Of a stretch of DNA of 64,000 bases, positions 7,789-17,058 are shown in pieces. The notes under the pieces are model-generated. The model was not told the DNA's origin. It searched no databases and was given only the letters and a program-made list of their open reading frames with translations. The translations under genes and the position numbers were made by a program. This DNA comes from Pueribacillus sp041725775 (lineage in GTDB: Bacteria > Bacillota > Bacilli > Bacillales > UBA6769): the NCBI RefSeq assembly GCF_041725775.1, contig NZ_JBEUEL010000012.1:10136-74135 (forward strand). The letters are read 5' to 3'. Positions within the stretch are counted from its first letter, which is position 1. Each line of letters begins with the position of its first letter.

Positions 7789-9897
7789 ATGAACCAAGAT
7801 AAACAAGTATTTTCGTTAGATTGGGCCAACAGAAAACTAACGGTTGAAGTTGGCCAAATGGCGAAGCAAGCAAATGGTGCAGTGTTTGTTCGTTATGGAG
7901 ACACTGCTGTATTATCAACGGCAACTGCATCGCGAGAACCAAAAGATTTGCCTTTTTTTCCACTAACGGTTAATTATGAAGAAAGGCTATACGCAGTCGG
8001 TAAAATTCCAGGAGGATTTATTAAACGTGAAGGAAGACCGAGTGAAAAAGCAGTTTTAGCCAGTCGGTTAATTGACAGACCGATTCGACCATTATTTGCT
8101 GATGGGTTTAGAAATGATGTCCAAATCATAAGTACAGTGATGAGTGTAGATCAAAATTGTTCTTCAGAAATCGCTGCAATGCTCGGCTCATCACTCGCAT
8201 TGTCAATATCAGATATTCCGTTTGAAGGACCAATTGCAGGTGTCATTGTCGGACGTGTCGACGGTGAATTTGTTATCAACCCTAACGTTGAGCAAGCTGA
8301 ACAAAGCGATATTGAATTAGTCGTTGCTGGAACAAAAGACGCTGTAAATATGGTCGAAGCTAGCGCCAATCAAGTGAGCGAAGAAGAGATGCTTGAAGCG
8401 ATTATGTTTGGTCATGAAGAAATTAAACGGTTAGTCGCTTTTCAAGAAGAGATTGTAGCAAAAGTAGGCAAAGAAAAAATGGACGTTGTACTTCGTGAAA
8501 ATGATCCCGAGCTTGAACAAGCGGTTATTGAATATATCGGGGGCGAGTTGAAAAAAGCTGTTCAAGTTACTGAGAAGCTAAATCGAAATCGTGCGATTGA
8601 AGAAGTAACAGAAAAAGCAGTTGCACATTTTGCTGAAATTGATGAAGAACGCGTTGAAGAAGTCGAAGAAATTTTACAAACTTTAATGAAAAAAGAAGTT
8701 CGTGAGCTCATTTTAAAAGAAAAGATGCGTCCCGATGGACGTAAAATTGATGAGATTCGTCCCTTATCGTCACAAGTTTCCATTTTACCGCGCACGCACG
8801 GTTCAGGTATGTTTACGAGAGGCCAAACACAAGTGCTAAGTACGTGTACATTAGGTGCTCTCGGAGATGTCCAAATTCTTGACGGACTAGAAACAGAAGA
8901 AGAAAAACGTTTCATGCACCACTATAACTTCCCGTCTTTTAGCGTTGGTGAAACAGGACCTATTCGTGCTCCTGGGCGACGAGAAATTGGACATGGTGCA
9001 CTAGGGGAACGAGCGTTAGAAAAAGTCATCCCTTCAGAAGAAACGTTTCCGTATACGATCCGACTCGTTTCCGAAGTGCTTGAGTCAAATGGTTCTTCCT
9101 CACAAGCGAGCATATGTGCGAGTTCTTTAGCCATGATGGATGCAGGTGTTCCAATTGAAGCGCCAGTGGCTGGTATTGCAATGGGACTAGTGAAAGAAAA
9201 CGAAGATGTCGTCATTTTGTCTGATATTCAAGGAATGGAAGATGCTTTAGGTGATATGGACTTCAAAGCAGCGGGTACGGAAAAAGGAATTACCGCATTA
9301 CAAATGGATATTAAAATTGCAGGCTTAGACCGAGATATTTTAAAAGAAGCACTATATCAGGCAAAACAAGGGCGCTTGCACATTTTAGAACATATGAACC
9401 GTGTAATTTCTGAGCCGAAAAAAGAGCTCTCACCATACGCACCGAAAATTTTAACGATGACGATTAATCCGGATAAAATTCGTGAAGTCATTGGACCGAG
9501 TGGAAAAATGATTAATAAAATTATTGAGGATACAGGTGTTAAAATCGATATTGAGCAAGACGGAACGATTTTCATTGCTTCAGAAGAACCAAAAATGAAT
9601 GAGAAAGCGAAGAAAATTATCGAGGACTTAGTCCGTGAAGTTGAAGTTGGAACGACATATTTAGGCACTGTGAAGCGAATTGAAAAGTTTGGTGCTTTCG
9701 TAGAGCTGTTTAGTGGAAAAGAAGGGCTCGTACATATTTCTGAACTTGCAGAGGAACGAGTGAAAAAAGTTGAAGATGTCATAAAAACAGGCGAGAAAAT
9801 TCTCGTAAAAGTAAAAGAAATTGATAAACAAGGTCGTATTAACCTTTCGCGTAAAGCTGTATTGAAAGAACAAAAAGAAAAAACAAAAGTCGATTAA
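7789..9897 (+). CDS. pnp: Polyribonucleotide nucleotidyltransferase (PNPase)
   Basis: PNPase is a phosphate-dependent 3'-5' exoribonuclease and a core RNA-decay enzyme. The 702 residues hold two RNase PH domains (about 1-215 and 310-545), separated by the helical linker, then a KH domain (about 550-610, with REVIGPSGKMINKIIEDTG) and an S1 domain (about 620-690). Active-site signatures include GRREIGHGALGERAL and SDIQGMEDALGDMDFK. GAGAGGGG precedes ATG 7789. The length matches B. subtilis PNPase. Confidence 0.97.
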   Translation: MNQDKQVFSLDWANRKLTVEVGQMAKQANGAVFVRYGDTAVLSTATASREPKDLPFFPLTVNYEERLYAVGKIPGGFIKREGRPSEKAVLASRLIDRPIRPLFADGFRNDVQIISTVMSVDQNCSSEIAAMLGSSLALSISDIPFEGPIAGVIVGRVDGEFVINPNVEQAEQSDIELVVAGTKDAVNMVEASANQVSEEEMLEAIMFGHEEIKRLVAFQEEIVAKVGKEKMDVVLRENDPELEQAVIEYIGGELKKAVQVTEKLNRNRAIEEVTEKAVAHFAEIDEERVEEVEEILQTLMKKEVRELILKEKMRPDGRKIDEIRPLSSQVSILPRTHGSGMFTRGQTQVLSTCTLGALGDVQILDGLETEEEKRFMHHYNFPSFSVGETGPIRAPGRREIGHGALGERALEKVIPSEETFPYTIRLVSEVLESNGSSSQASICASSLAMMDAGVPIEAPVAGIAMGLVKENEDVVILSDIQGMEDALGDMDFKAAGTEKGITALQMDIKIAGLDRDILKEALYQAKQGRLHILEHMNRVISEPKKELSPYAPKILTMTINPDKIREVIGPSGKMINKIIEDTGVKIDIEQDGTIFIASEEPKMNEKAKKIIEDLVREVEVGTTYLGTVKRIEKFGAFVELFSGKEGLVHISELAEERVKKVEDVIKTGEKILVKVKEIDKQGRINLSRKAVLKEQKEKTKVD

Positions 9898-9900
9898 CGA

Positions 9901-9934
9901 AAAAGGAGTCGAATGTGATGAAGACTCCTTTTTT
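9901..9934 (+). terminator. Intrinsic terminator after pnp
   Basis: The stem AAGGAGTC (9903-9910) / GACTCCTT (9923-9930) is followed by T residues to 9934. Confidence 0.85.
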
Positions 9935-10021
9935 AATGCTAAATTTTTAGTCTGTCTAGAGCAATCGTTTATTCTAAATAATCCACTTCATGCATATTGT
10001 TTATTGAGAGGTGGATTTTCT

Positions 10022-10978
10022 ATGAAACGTCAAATCGGACAAGTGATCATTTTTGCGTTTTTATTTATGTTATCGTACCAATTTTTAGATAACTCTTATT
10101 CAACGACATATTTAGATGCATTAAAAAGCGAACAAACTCTTACTGTTTCAACACGTGAACCGTTATATGAGGAGATTAAACAGAAAGCTCATCAATATGA
10201 AGATGAAGCAGTAGATGCTGTCATAGATCCTGTTTGGAAAGCAATCCCTGGTTACAACGGGATAGAAGTTGACATCGAAAAATCGTATGAAAATATGAAG
10301 AAAGATAAAACATTCAATGAAAGTAAACTCGTTTTAAAAGAAAAAAAACCAAACGTGACGTTACAACAGTTAGAGCCAGCTCCTATTTATAAAGGGAATC
10401 CTAAAAAGCCGATGGTCGCTTTTCAAGTAAATGTCGCTTGGGGAAATGATTATTTGCTTGAACTATTAAAGATATTTAAAAAACATAACATTAACGTAAC
10501 GTTTAATCTTGATGGTTCTTGGACGAAAAAAAATCCTAGACTTGCTAAAATGATTGTGCAAGAAGGTCACGAAATTGGTAATCATGCTTATACGCATCCG
10601 GACTTTCAGAGGATCTCGAATCAAAAAATACGCGAAGAATTGAAAATGACGAATGATGTTATTGAGGCAACCGTAAAACGGACGCCAAAATGGTTTGCAC
10701 CACCGAGCGGAAGCTATAATAACAATGCTGTTCAGATCGCACGTGAATTAAATATGGGAACAATTCTATGGACGATTGATACCGTTGATTGGAAATCCCC
10801 GCATCCGTATGAAATGGCGAATCGTATCATTGCCGAAAGCCATGCAGGTGCTATGATATTAATGCATCCGACAAAATCAACGACAGACGCACTGGACATG
10901 ATGATTGAAGGGATTCAAAAAAAAGGCTTCAAAATTAGTACTGTTTCGGACTTAGTAAGTGAAAAAAGACTTCATTAA
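10022..10978 (+). CDS. ylxY: YlxY-type polysaccharide deacetylase-like protein
   Basis: This 318-residue protein has an N-terminal membrane anchor or signal (about residues 6-21) and a C-terminal NodB-like deacetylase domain from about 127. The histidine metal motif is present as NHAYTHP (H188, H192), and APPSG and LWTIDTVDW follow. The first family motif, normally TFDDGP, reads FQVNVAWGND here, with N137 in place of the metal aspartate, so ordinary deacetylase activity is doubtful. This is also the character of YlxY in B. subtilis. ATG 10022 follows GAGAGGTGG; the frame opens further upstream at 10004. It lies between pnp and mlpA, as expected. Confidence 0.9.
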   Translation: MKRQIGQVIIFAFLFMLSYQFLDNSYSTTYLDALKSEQTLTVSTREPLYEEIKQKAHQYEDEAVDAVIDPVWKAIPGYNGIEVDIEKSYENMKKDKTFNESKLVLKEKKPNVTLQQLEPAPIYKGNPKKPMVAFQVNVAWGNDYLLELLKIFKKHNINVTFNLDGSWTKKNPRLAKMIVQEGHEIGNHAYTHPDFQRISNQKIREELKMTNDVIEATVKRTPKWFAPPSGSYNNNAVQIARELNMGTILWTIDTVDWKSPHPYEMANRIIAESHAGAMILMHPTKSTTDALDMMIEGIQKKGFKISTVSDLVSEKRLH

Positions 10979-11058
10979 ATTCATTGTTTATTCTAAATTT
11001 ACATGATATAGTGTGATCGGTTAACGATGCAGATTGCAACTTTTTAGGGGGAAACAGC

Positions 11059-12291
11059 TTGATCACAAAACATAAATGCTCAAATGGAGTAAGGGTTATT
11101 TTGGAGCAAATTCCATCTGTTCGCTCCGTCGCAATTGGAGTTTGGATTGGAGCAGGCTCACGATATGAAACAGATGAAACAAATGGAATCTCGCACTTTT
11201 TAGAACATATGTTTTTTAAAGGCACTAAAACAAAAAACGCACGGGAAATCGCTGAAGCATTCGATGCGATTGGCGGACAAGTTAATGCATTTACTTCTAA
11301 AGAATATACGTGTTATTATGCGAAAGTTTTAGATGAAAAAGCGGAATATGCATTAGATCTTCTTACAGATATGTTTTTCAATTCTGTCTTCGATGAAGAT
11401 GAACTAATAAAAGAAAGAAACGTTGTTCTTGAAGAGATTAATATGTATGAAGACTCACCGGATGAAATGGTGCATGAATTACTTAGCGAAGCAAGTTTCG
11501 GTGAACATCCGCTTGCAAAGCCAATCTTAGGAACGGAAGACACGTTGCTACAATTTGATCGAACAACACTTGAAACTTATCGCCAAAAATTTTATTCACC
11601 TGAAAATGTCGTCATCTCTGTAGCAGGCAACATTTCTGACCATTTTATTCGTGAAGTGGAAAGCAAATTTGGCTCGTATGAAACAGTGTATGAGAAACCG
11701 AATCTTCAGCGTCCGACTTTTTATGCGAATAAACTAAATCGTAAAAAAGACACGGAACAATCTCATCTCTGTATCGGCTTTGCTGGGCTACCTTACGGGG
11801 ATGAACGTATTTATCACCTTGCAATTTTAAATAATCTGTTAGGTGGTAGTATGAGTAGTCGTTTGTTTCAGGAAGTTCGCGAAGAAAGAGGGCTAGCCTA
11901 TTCTGTATTTTCATACCATGCTTCATTTATTGATACGGGGTTATTAACGATATATGCTGGAACAGCTCCAGAACAAACAGAAAACGTATATGAGACAATC
12001 ATTAACACGATATTCTTATTAAAAGAAAAAGGAATTACAGCACGTGAGTTAGAAAATAGCAAAGCTCAATTAAAAGGAAATTTAATGCTAAGCTTGGAGA
12101 GCACGAATAGTAGAATGAGTCGGAACGGAAAAAATGAACTGCTCCTCAACACTCAAAAGTCGTTAGACGATATGATAGCAAGTATTGAATCGGTAACGCT
12201 TGCTAGTGTTAATGAACTGGCAAAAGAGATTTTTAATGACAACTTTTCCGCATCGAGCATTAGCCCAAGTGGAAGATTACTTACAATATAA
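11059..12291 (+). CDS. mlpA: M16 family zinc peptidase MlpA
   Basis: This 410-residue protein is an M16 (pitrilysin/processing-peptidase-like) metalloprotease. The inverted zinc motif HFLEH is at 46-50, with the downstream glutamate in the EEINMYEDSPDE segment. The second, inactive half contains the usual R-Y loop (RGLAYSVFSYH). The start is TTG 11059 after AGGGGGAAAC. It lies between ylxY and ymxH, matching mlpA (ymxG) in B. subtilis. The substrate is not evident. Confidence 0.93.
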   Translation: MITKHKCSNGVRVILEQIPSVRSVAIGVWIGAGSRYETDETNGISHFLEHMFFKGTKTKNAREIAEAFDAIGGQVNAFTSKEYTCYYAKVLDEKAEYALDLLTDMFFNSVFDEDELIKERNVVLEEINMYEDSPDEMVHELLSEASFGEHPLAKPILGTEDTLLQFDRTTLETYRQKFYSPENVVISVAGNISDHFIREVESKFGSYETVYEKPNLQRPTFYANKLNRKKDTEQSHLCIGFAGLPYGDERIYHLAILNNLLGGSMSSRLFQEVREERGLAYSVFSYHASFIDTGLLTIYAGTAPEQTENVYETIINTIFLLKEKGITARELENSKAQLKGNLMLSLESTNSRMSRNGKNELLLNTQKSLDDMIASIESVTLASVNELAKEIFNDNFSASSISPSGRLLTI

Positions 12292-12298
12292 AGACTAG

Positions 12299-12333
12299 AA
12301 TCCTGGCATGCGTGAAAAGCTAGGATTTTTTTA
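12299..12333 (+). terminator. Intrinsic terminator after mlpA
   Basis: The stem AATCCTGGC (12299-12307) / GCTAGGATT (12319-12327), with one mismatch, is followed by TTTTT. Confidence 0.8.
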
Positions 12334-12718
12334 TTGGAACATTCATAAATAAGATTTATAAGCTTATGTTTGTATAAATAGAGACGATGTTCAAAAAGGC
12401 ATAGAAAATCCACTGTGCGCATCTCGTTACGGTTTTAAAAAACTTACTCAAGTAACGGAACTATGTAATGAACTTCTTCTTAAAGTTGTGCACGTCGTGG
12501 GCCCGCCCAACGCAGAAGGCATCACATCTTTTGCAAGTCCGCTAATTCGATCGATACGCAAACGATTGACGCAGTAATAAAATAGCTACTTGAATGTCAA
12601 TCATTATATTTTTGCGACGTAATCGCAGTTGCAATATGTTGTGCATTAAGACGACCTTGTGTTTGATTCCGTCCCTTTTTGAACACGTACATATAGTGAT
12701 GATGAGAGGAGAATCGAA
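12334..12718. other. Long mlpA-ymxH gap without a clear gene
   Basis: This gap of about 385 bp holds a GTTAC (12426-12430) / GTAAC (12452-12456) inverted repeat and a small palindrome GCGACGTAATCGC near 12615. It also holds the string CTTTTTGAACAC near 12674. One plus-strand frame stays open for about 65 codons to about 12576 but has no start with a ribosome binding site and no recognisable similarity. The ymxH ribosome binding site GAGAGGAG closes the gap. I see no known RNA family. Confidence 0.4.
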
Positions 12719-12955
12719 ATGAAATTAAGTGAATTAAGCGGGAAAGAAATTGTACATGTCGTAAGCGGAAAGCGACTTGGTGTTTTAGGACAAACAGATT
12801 TAGTATTTGACGAACATACCGGTGAAATAAAAGCACTTATCATTCCCGAAGGCTCTCCATTTTCGATTCGAAAGCAAAGGAAAGAAACAACACTTTACTG
12901 GTCACAAATTAAAACGATCGGAAAAGATATTATTCTAGTCGACAACCAATCATGA
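12719..12955 (+). CDS. ymxH: YlmC/YmxH family PRC-barrel sporulation protein
   Basis: This 78-residue protein belongs to the YlmC/YmxH family with a single PRC-barrel-like domain. The N terminus MKLSELSGKEIVHV and the central G-x-L-G-x-x-D-L-V-F-D pattern (RLGVLGQTDLVFD) are characteristic. Family members are widespread in spore formers and are tied to sporulation mainly by gene context. ATG 12719 follows GAGAGGAG. It sits just upstream of dpaA, exactly as ymxH does in B. subtilis. No catalytic residues are evident. Confidence 0.88.
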   Translation: MKLSELSGKEIVHVVSGKRLGVLGQTDLVFDEHTGEIKALIIPEGSPFSIRKQRKETTLYWSQIKTIGKDIILVDNQS

Positions 12956-12972
12956 TTAGACAGTTGTCCATT

Positions 12973-12999
12973 ACAATAATAAGCAATTAACATAAAATA
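12973..12999 (+). promoter_or_regulatory. Sigma-K-like promoter upstream of dpaA
   Basis: AC at 12973-12974, a 16-base spacer, and CATAAAATA at 12991-12999 fit the sigma-K pattern AC-N16/17-CATANNNTA exactly. In B. subtilis the dipicolinate synthase genes are sigma-K dependent (established knowledge). The hairpin at 13026-13060 would lie in the leader of such a transcript. Confidence 0.6.
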
Positions 13000-13025
13000 A
13001 AATATAACGTTAAACAGCTTATTTT

Positions 13026-13060
13026 ACGAGAGAACATCTAATTGTTCTCTCGTCTTATTT
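13026..13060 (+). terminator. Strong hairpin with T-rich tail between ymxH and dpaA
   Basis: An eleven-base perfect stem ACGAGAGAACA (13026-13036) / TGTTCTCTCGT (13043-13053) with a six-base loop is followed by CTTATTT. It looks like the ymxH terminator, but it lies downstream of the sigma-K-like promoter and upstream of dpaA. Confidence 0.7.
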
Positions 13061-13097
13061 ACCGGAATAAAGAGATAGAAAGAAAGGAAGTGTCACG

Positions 13098-13982
13098 ATG
13101 TTAACCGATCTTCATATAACTATTGTAGGCGGTGACGCTAGGCAAATCGAGGTTATTCGCAAATTAACAGAGATGGATGCAACAGTTACACTTGTCGGAT
13201 TTGAACATTTAGATCAAGGATTTACGGGGGCAGTCAAAAGAAAAATAACAGAAATTAACTTCGCAAAAACGGATGCAATCGTACTCCCAGTTAGTGGAAC
13301 GAGTGACACAGGTGAAGTCGAAACAACATTTTCAAAAGAACCGATTACATTGAGAGAAGAGATGTTGATGAATACGCCGGAACATTGTGTTATTTATTCA
13401 GGCATTAGTAATACGTATTTAGATACGTGTGTAAAAAAAGCAAATCGCAAACTTGTAAACTTGTTTGAAAGAGATGATGTAGCGATTTACAATTCAATAC
13501 CAACTGTTGAAGGAACGATCATGATGGTCATTCAAAATACAGATACTACGATCCATAGTTCTAACACTATTGTATTAGGATTTGGACGCACCGGCATGTC
13601 AGTTTCACGGGCTTTTGCCGCTCTGGGAGCAAAAGTAAGAGTCGGAACAGTTAGCTCAGAAGATATGGCTAGGATTACTGAAATGGGACTAACTCCTTTC
13701 CATTTAAAAGAGCTAAATAATGTTGTCTCAGATGCGGATGTCATTATTAATACAATTCCTGCACCCATTCTAAAAGCAAATGTAATTTCTAAAATGCCTC
13801 TTAACACATTTATTATCGATATCGCTTCGAAGCCAGGCGGTACTGATTTTCGTTTTGCTAAAAAAAGAGGGATTAACGCGTTGCTAGCACCGGGCCTGCC
13901 TGGTATTGTTGCACCGAAAACGGCTGGAAAAATCATTGCGAATGTCCTTATCCAACAGTTATATGACTTAAAAAGCGTTTGA
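13098..13982 (+). CDS. dpaA: Dipicolinate synthase subunit A
   Basis: DpaA (SpoVFA) with DpaB makes dipicolinic acid from dihydrodipicolinate in the mother cell for export to the spore core. The 294-residue product has the DpaA N-terminal domain (IVGGDARQIEVIRKL) and an NAD(P)-binding Rossmann motif GFGRTG at 161-166, followed by DIASKPGGTDF and APGLPGIVAPKTAG. ATG 13098 follows AGGAAGTG. dpaB starts 15 bases after the stop, and asd-dapG-dapA, the substrate-supply genes, lie directly downstream. Confidence 0.95.
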   Translation: MLTDLHITIVGGDARQIEVIRKLTEMDATVTLVGFEHLDQGFTGAVKRKITEINFAKTDAIVLPVSGTSDTGEVETTFSKEPITLREEMLMNTPEHCVIYSGISNTYLDTCVKKANRKLVNLFERDDVAIYNSIPTVEGTIMMVIQNTDTTIHSSNTIVLGFGRTGMSVSRAFAALGAKVRVGTVSSEDMARITEMGLTPFHLKELNNVVSDADVIINTIPAPILKANVISKMPLNTFIIDIASKPGGTDFRFAKKRGINALLAPGLPGIVAPKTAGKIIANVLIQQLYDLKSV

Positions 13983-13996
13983 AAGGAGAGTCATCT

Positions 13997-14581
13997 GTGA
14001 GGTTAAAAGGGAAACATATTGGATTTGGTTTAACAGGTTCTCATTGTACGTATGATGAAGTTGTTCCTCAGTTTCAAAGGCTAATTGATGAAGGTGCAAC
14101 AGTCACACCTTTTGTTACGTATACAGTGAAAAATACGGTAACGAAATTTGGTGATGGGAGAGATTGGGTTAAAAAAGTAGAAGAAATTACTGGAAATGAA
14201 GCCGTTGATTCCATCGTAAAAGCGGAGCCATTCGGCCCGGTTACTCCGCTTGATTGCATGGTGATCGCGCCGTTGACAGGAAATTCGCTTAGTAAGTTCG
14301 CAAATGCACTTACCGATTCACCTGTACTTATGGGTGCTAAATCAACATTGCGGAATCAAAACCCTGTAGTTTTAGGAATTTCAACGAACGATGGTCTCGG
14401 TCTTAATGGCGTGAACATTATGAAGCTAATGGCAACAAAAAATATTTATTTTATTCCGTATGGTCAAGATAACCCGCACGAAAAACCTAACTCATTAGTT
14501 GCAGATATGGACCTTTTAGTTGAAACGATCGAATCTGCTTTAGAAGGAAAACAACGACAGCCCGTTTTAATTGCTAAATAA
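13997..14581 (+). CDS. dpaB: Dipicolinate synthase subunit B (flavoprotein-like)
   Basis: DpaB (SpoVFB) is the flavoprotein-fold partner of DpaA. The 194-residue product begins LKGKHIGFGLTGSHCTYDE and carries APLTGNSLSKFANALTDSPV and VLGISTNDGLGLNG, all typical of the family. The GTG start at 13997 is chosen because AAAGGAGAG at 13982-13990 lies six bases upstream. The frame is open further up to a TTG that overlaps dpaA, which would bury the ribosome binding site inside the gene. Confidence 0.95.
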   Translation: MRLKGKHIGFGLTGSHCTYDEVVPQFQRLIDEGATVTPFVTYTVKNTVTKFGDGRDWVKKVEEITGNEAVDSIVKAEPFGPVTPLDCMVIAPLTGNSLSKFANALTDSPVLMGAKSTLRNQNPVVLGISTNDGLGLNGVNIMKLMATKNIYFIPYGQDNPHEKPNSLVADMDLLVETIESALEGKQRQPVLIAK

Positions 14582-14742
14582 TGAAAAGTTAAAATGTCTT
14601 CCATAAACATAGTTCATTACAAACAGATGAATATGGAGAATCCATGTAAAGAGGTTTACAGTCAACCGATTTCACTTTACAATATAATCAATCACTTCGT
14701 TTTATAGTGAGAAAGTTAGTATATTATGGGAGGCATTTTTTA

Positions 14743-15789
14743 ATGAGTCAAAATCGGACGTATAATGTAGCAATCGTTGGTGCTACAGGAGCTGTTGGCG
14801 AACAACTGCTTAACATGTTAGCAAATAGAAATTTTCCAATTAATGAACTAACATTGCTTTCTTCAAAACGTAGCGCAGGAAAAAAAATTACCTTTAAGGA
14901 TAAAGAATATACAGTTCAAGAAGCGAAACCGGAATCTTTTAAACAAATTGATGTAGCTTTTTTTAGTGCAGGGGGAAGCGTATCAAAAGCATTAGCCCAT
15001 GAAGCTGTAAAACATGGTGCTGTCGTAATCGACAATACAAGTGCATTTCGTATGGACCCAGACATCCCCCTTGTTGTGCCAGAAGTAAACGAACAAGCAC
15101 TGAAAAATCATAACGGGATTATTGCTAACCCGAACTGTTCAACCATTCAAATGGTTGTTGCTTTAGAACCACTCCGTAAACAGTACGGATTATCTAAAGT
15201 GATTGTCTCTACTTACCAAGCCGTGTCTGGAGCTGGAGTAGAAGCGATTGATGAAATGTATGAAGAATCGAAAGCAATTCTTCAAGGTGAAGCGATTCAT
15301 CCGAAGATTTTACCAGTATCAAGTGATGAGAAACATTATCAAATTGCGTTTAATGCGATTCCGCAAATTGATAAGTTTGAAGATAATGGGTACACATTTG
15401 AAGAAATGAAAATGATTAACGAAACGAAAAAAATTCTTAGTTTGCCTGAACTTGAAGTGGCTGCGACATGTGTGCGCTTGCCAGTAGAAACAGGACATTC
15501 TGAATCTGTTTATGTTGAAATTAAAGAAGGTTCTCCAACGGTAAATGAGATTCAACAGTTACTCGAAAAAGCAGACGGTATCGTAGTCCAAGATAATCCG
15601 AAAGCGCAGCTTTATCCGTTGCCTGTTAATGCAGTCGGAAAAAATGATGTATTCGTTGGGAGAATCCGTAAAGATCTTGACCGCGAAAATGGAATTCACA
15701 TGTGGATCGTTTCAGATAATTTGCTTAAAGGAGCGGCCCTAAACTCTGTCCAAATTGCTGAAAGCTTAGTAAAACAAGAGTTATTGTAA
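14743..15789 (+). CDS. asd: Aspartate-semialdehyde dehydrogenase
   Basis: Asd reduces beta-aspartyl phosphate to aspartate semialdehyde, the branch point for lysine/DAP, threonine and methionine. The 348-residue product has the NADP-binding GATGAVGEQLL near residue 11, the catalytic cysteine C132 in NPNCSTIQ, and the active-site histidine H252 in VETGHSE. ATG 14743 follows GGGAGG. A TATAAT box lies at 14683-14688, but its -35 is weak. It heads asd-dapG-dapA. Confidence 0.96.
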   Translation: MSQNRTYNVAIVGATGAVGEQLLNMLANRNFPINELTLLSSKRSAGKKITFKDKEYTVQEAKPESFKQIDVAFFSAGGSVSKALAHEAVKHGAVVIDNTSAFRMDPDIPLVVPEVNEQALKNHNGIIANPNCSTIQMVVALEPLRKQYGLSKVIVSTYQAVSGAGVEAIDEMYEESKAILQGEAIHPKILPVSSDEKHYQIAFNAIPQIDKFEDNGYTFEEMKMINETKKILSLPELEVAATCVRLPVETGHSESVYVEIKEGSPTVNEIQQLLEKADGIVVQDNPKAQLYPLPVNAVGKNDVFVGRIRKDLDRENGIHMWIVSDNLLKGAALNSVQIAESLVKQELL

Positions 15790-15812
15790 AATGATCTAAA
15801 GAGGGTGGTCCG

Positions 15813-17036
15813 ATGAAAGTCATCATCCAAAAGTTTGGAGGTACTTCTCTAAAGGATGATGTCGGTAGAAAACAGGCGACCAAACATATAGCAAATGCAG
15901 TTTCTGAAGAATATAAAGTCGTTGTCGTTGTGTCGGCGATGGGAAGAAAAGGGGATCCATATGCAACCGATTCGCTGCTTAGTCTGATCTCCTCCCGAAG
16001 CATAGCGTTACCAAAGAGAGAAATCGATTTATTGATGGCTTGTGGGGAAGTGATTTCTGCCGTTGTAATGTCTTCTCTTGTGAAAGAGCATGGCCTTAGC
16101 ACGACAGTATTAACAGGAGTACATGCTGGAATTTTAACGAATAATGATTTTGGAAATGCAAGAATTAGTGAAATAAAAACGGAGCGAATTGTTTCCGCTT
16201 TGAATGATAACGATGTCGTTATCATTCCAGGCTTTCAAGGTGTAACGAGCAATCATGAAACGACAACGCTCGGAAGAGGCGGGAGTGACACGAGTGCCGC
16301 AGCTCTTGGAGTGGCACTCGATGCACAATTTATCGATATTTTTACTGATGTAGAAGGGGTTATGACAGCAGATCCTGCAATCGTTAATAACGCACGTCCA
16401 TTAAAAACGATTACGTATACAGAGGTTTGTAATCTTGCTTATCAAGGGGCGAAAGTGATTCATCCACGAGCAGTTGAAATTGCGATGCCAGCGAGAGTAC
16501 CTATTCGAATTCGTTCGACATTTTCCCCGTCAAATGGGACAATTGTGACAGACAAGATAGAAGAAAGGGATAAGAGAAATATAACAGATCGTATTGTAAC
16601 AGGGATTACGTATGTCGGAAACATTTCTCAAATCAAAATTAGTGAGAAAAAAAACTCACATCGGTTACAATCGGAAGTGTTTAAAGCAATGGCAGAGCAA
16701 GAGATTAGTGTAGATTTCATTAATATTAGCCCGAATGGAGTATCGTATACCGTTTCAGAATCTGTAACAGAAAAAGCAATCACAGCTATTAAACAGTTAG
16801 GTTATGAACCAGTAGTTGAAGCAGAATGCGCGAAAGTATCTGCTGTCGGTGCTGGAATGACTGGTGTTCCAGGCGTTACCGCTAAAATTGTTTCCGCACT
16901 GACAAACGAAGGGATTCAAATCATGCAATCAGCCGATTCACACACAACGATTTGGGTTTTAGTGAAGCAACAAGATTTAAATAAAGCGGTCAATGCTTTA
17001 CATGAAACATTTCAATTAAATAGAATAAGTAATTAG
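15813..17036 (+). CDS. dapG: Aspartokinase I (DAP-type)
   Basis: Aspartokinase phosphorylates aspartate, the first step of the aspartate family. The 407-residue protein has the N-terminal kinase motif KFGGTSL (7-13), GRGGSDTSA, and FTDVEGVMTADP, followed by two C-terminal ACT domains (about 265-400) that bind the allosteric effector. In B. subtilis the dapG enzyme is the diaminopimelate-inhibited isozyme and is co-transcribed with asd and dapA. The same arrangement here supports the assignment. It has a good GAGGGTGG ribosome binding site. Confidence 0.94.
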   Translation: MKVIIQKFGGTSLKDDVGRKQATKHIANAVSEEYKVVVVVSAMGRKGDPYATDSLLSLISSRSIALPKREIDLLMACGEVISAVVMSSLVKEHGLSTTVLTGVHAGILTNNDFGNARISEIKTERIVSALNDNDVVIIPGFQGVTSNHETTTLGRGGSDTSAAALGVALDAQFIDIFTDVEGVMTADPAIVNNARPLKTITYTEVCNLAYQGAKVIHPRAVEIAMPARVPIRIRSTFSPSNGTIVTDKIEERDKRNITDRIVTGITYVGNISQIKISEKKNSHRLQSEVFKAMAEQEISVDFINISPNGVSYTVSESVTEKAITAIKQLGYEPVVEAECAKVSAVGAGMTGVPGVTAKIVSALTNEGIQIMQSADSHTTIWVLVKQQDLNKAVNALHETFQLNRISN

Positions 17037-17058
17037 TCCAGATAAGGAGATGGAGTCA

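Noticed and set aside
8562..9782. Long minus-strand frames inside pnp
   Set aside because: They are antisense shadows of a fully conserved gene with low-complexity serine-rich translations.
12369..12576. Plus-strand frame of about 65 codons in the mlpA-ymxH gap
   Set aside because: No start codon with a ribosome binding site and no family resemblance; length is within chance.
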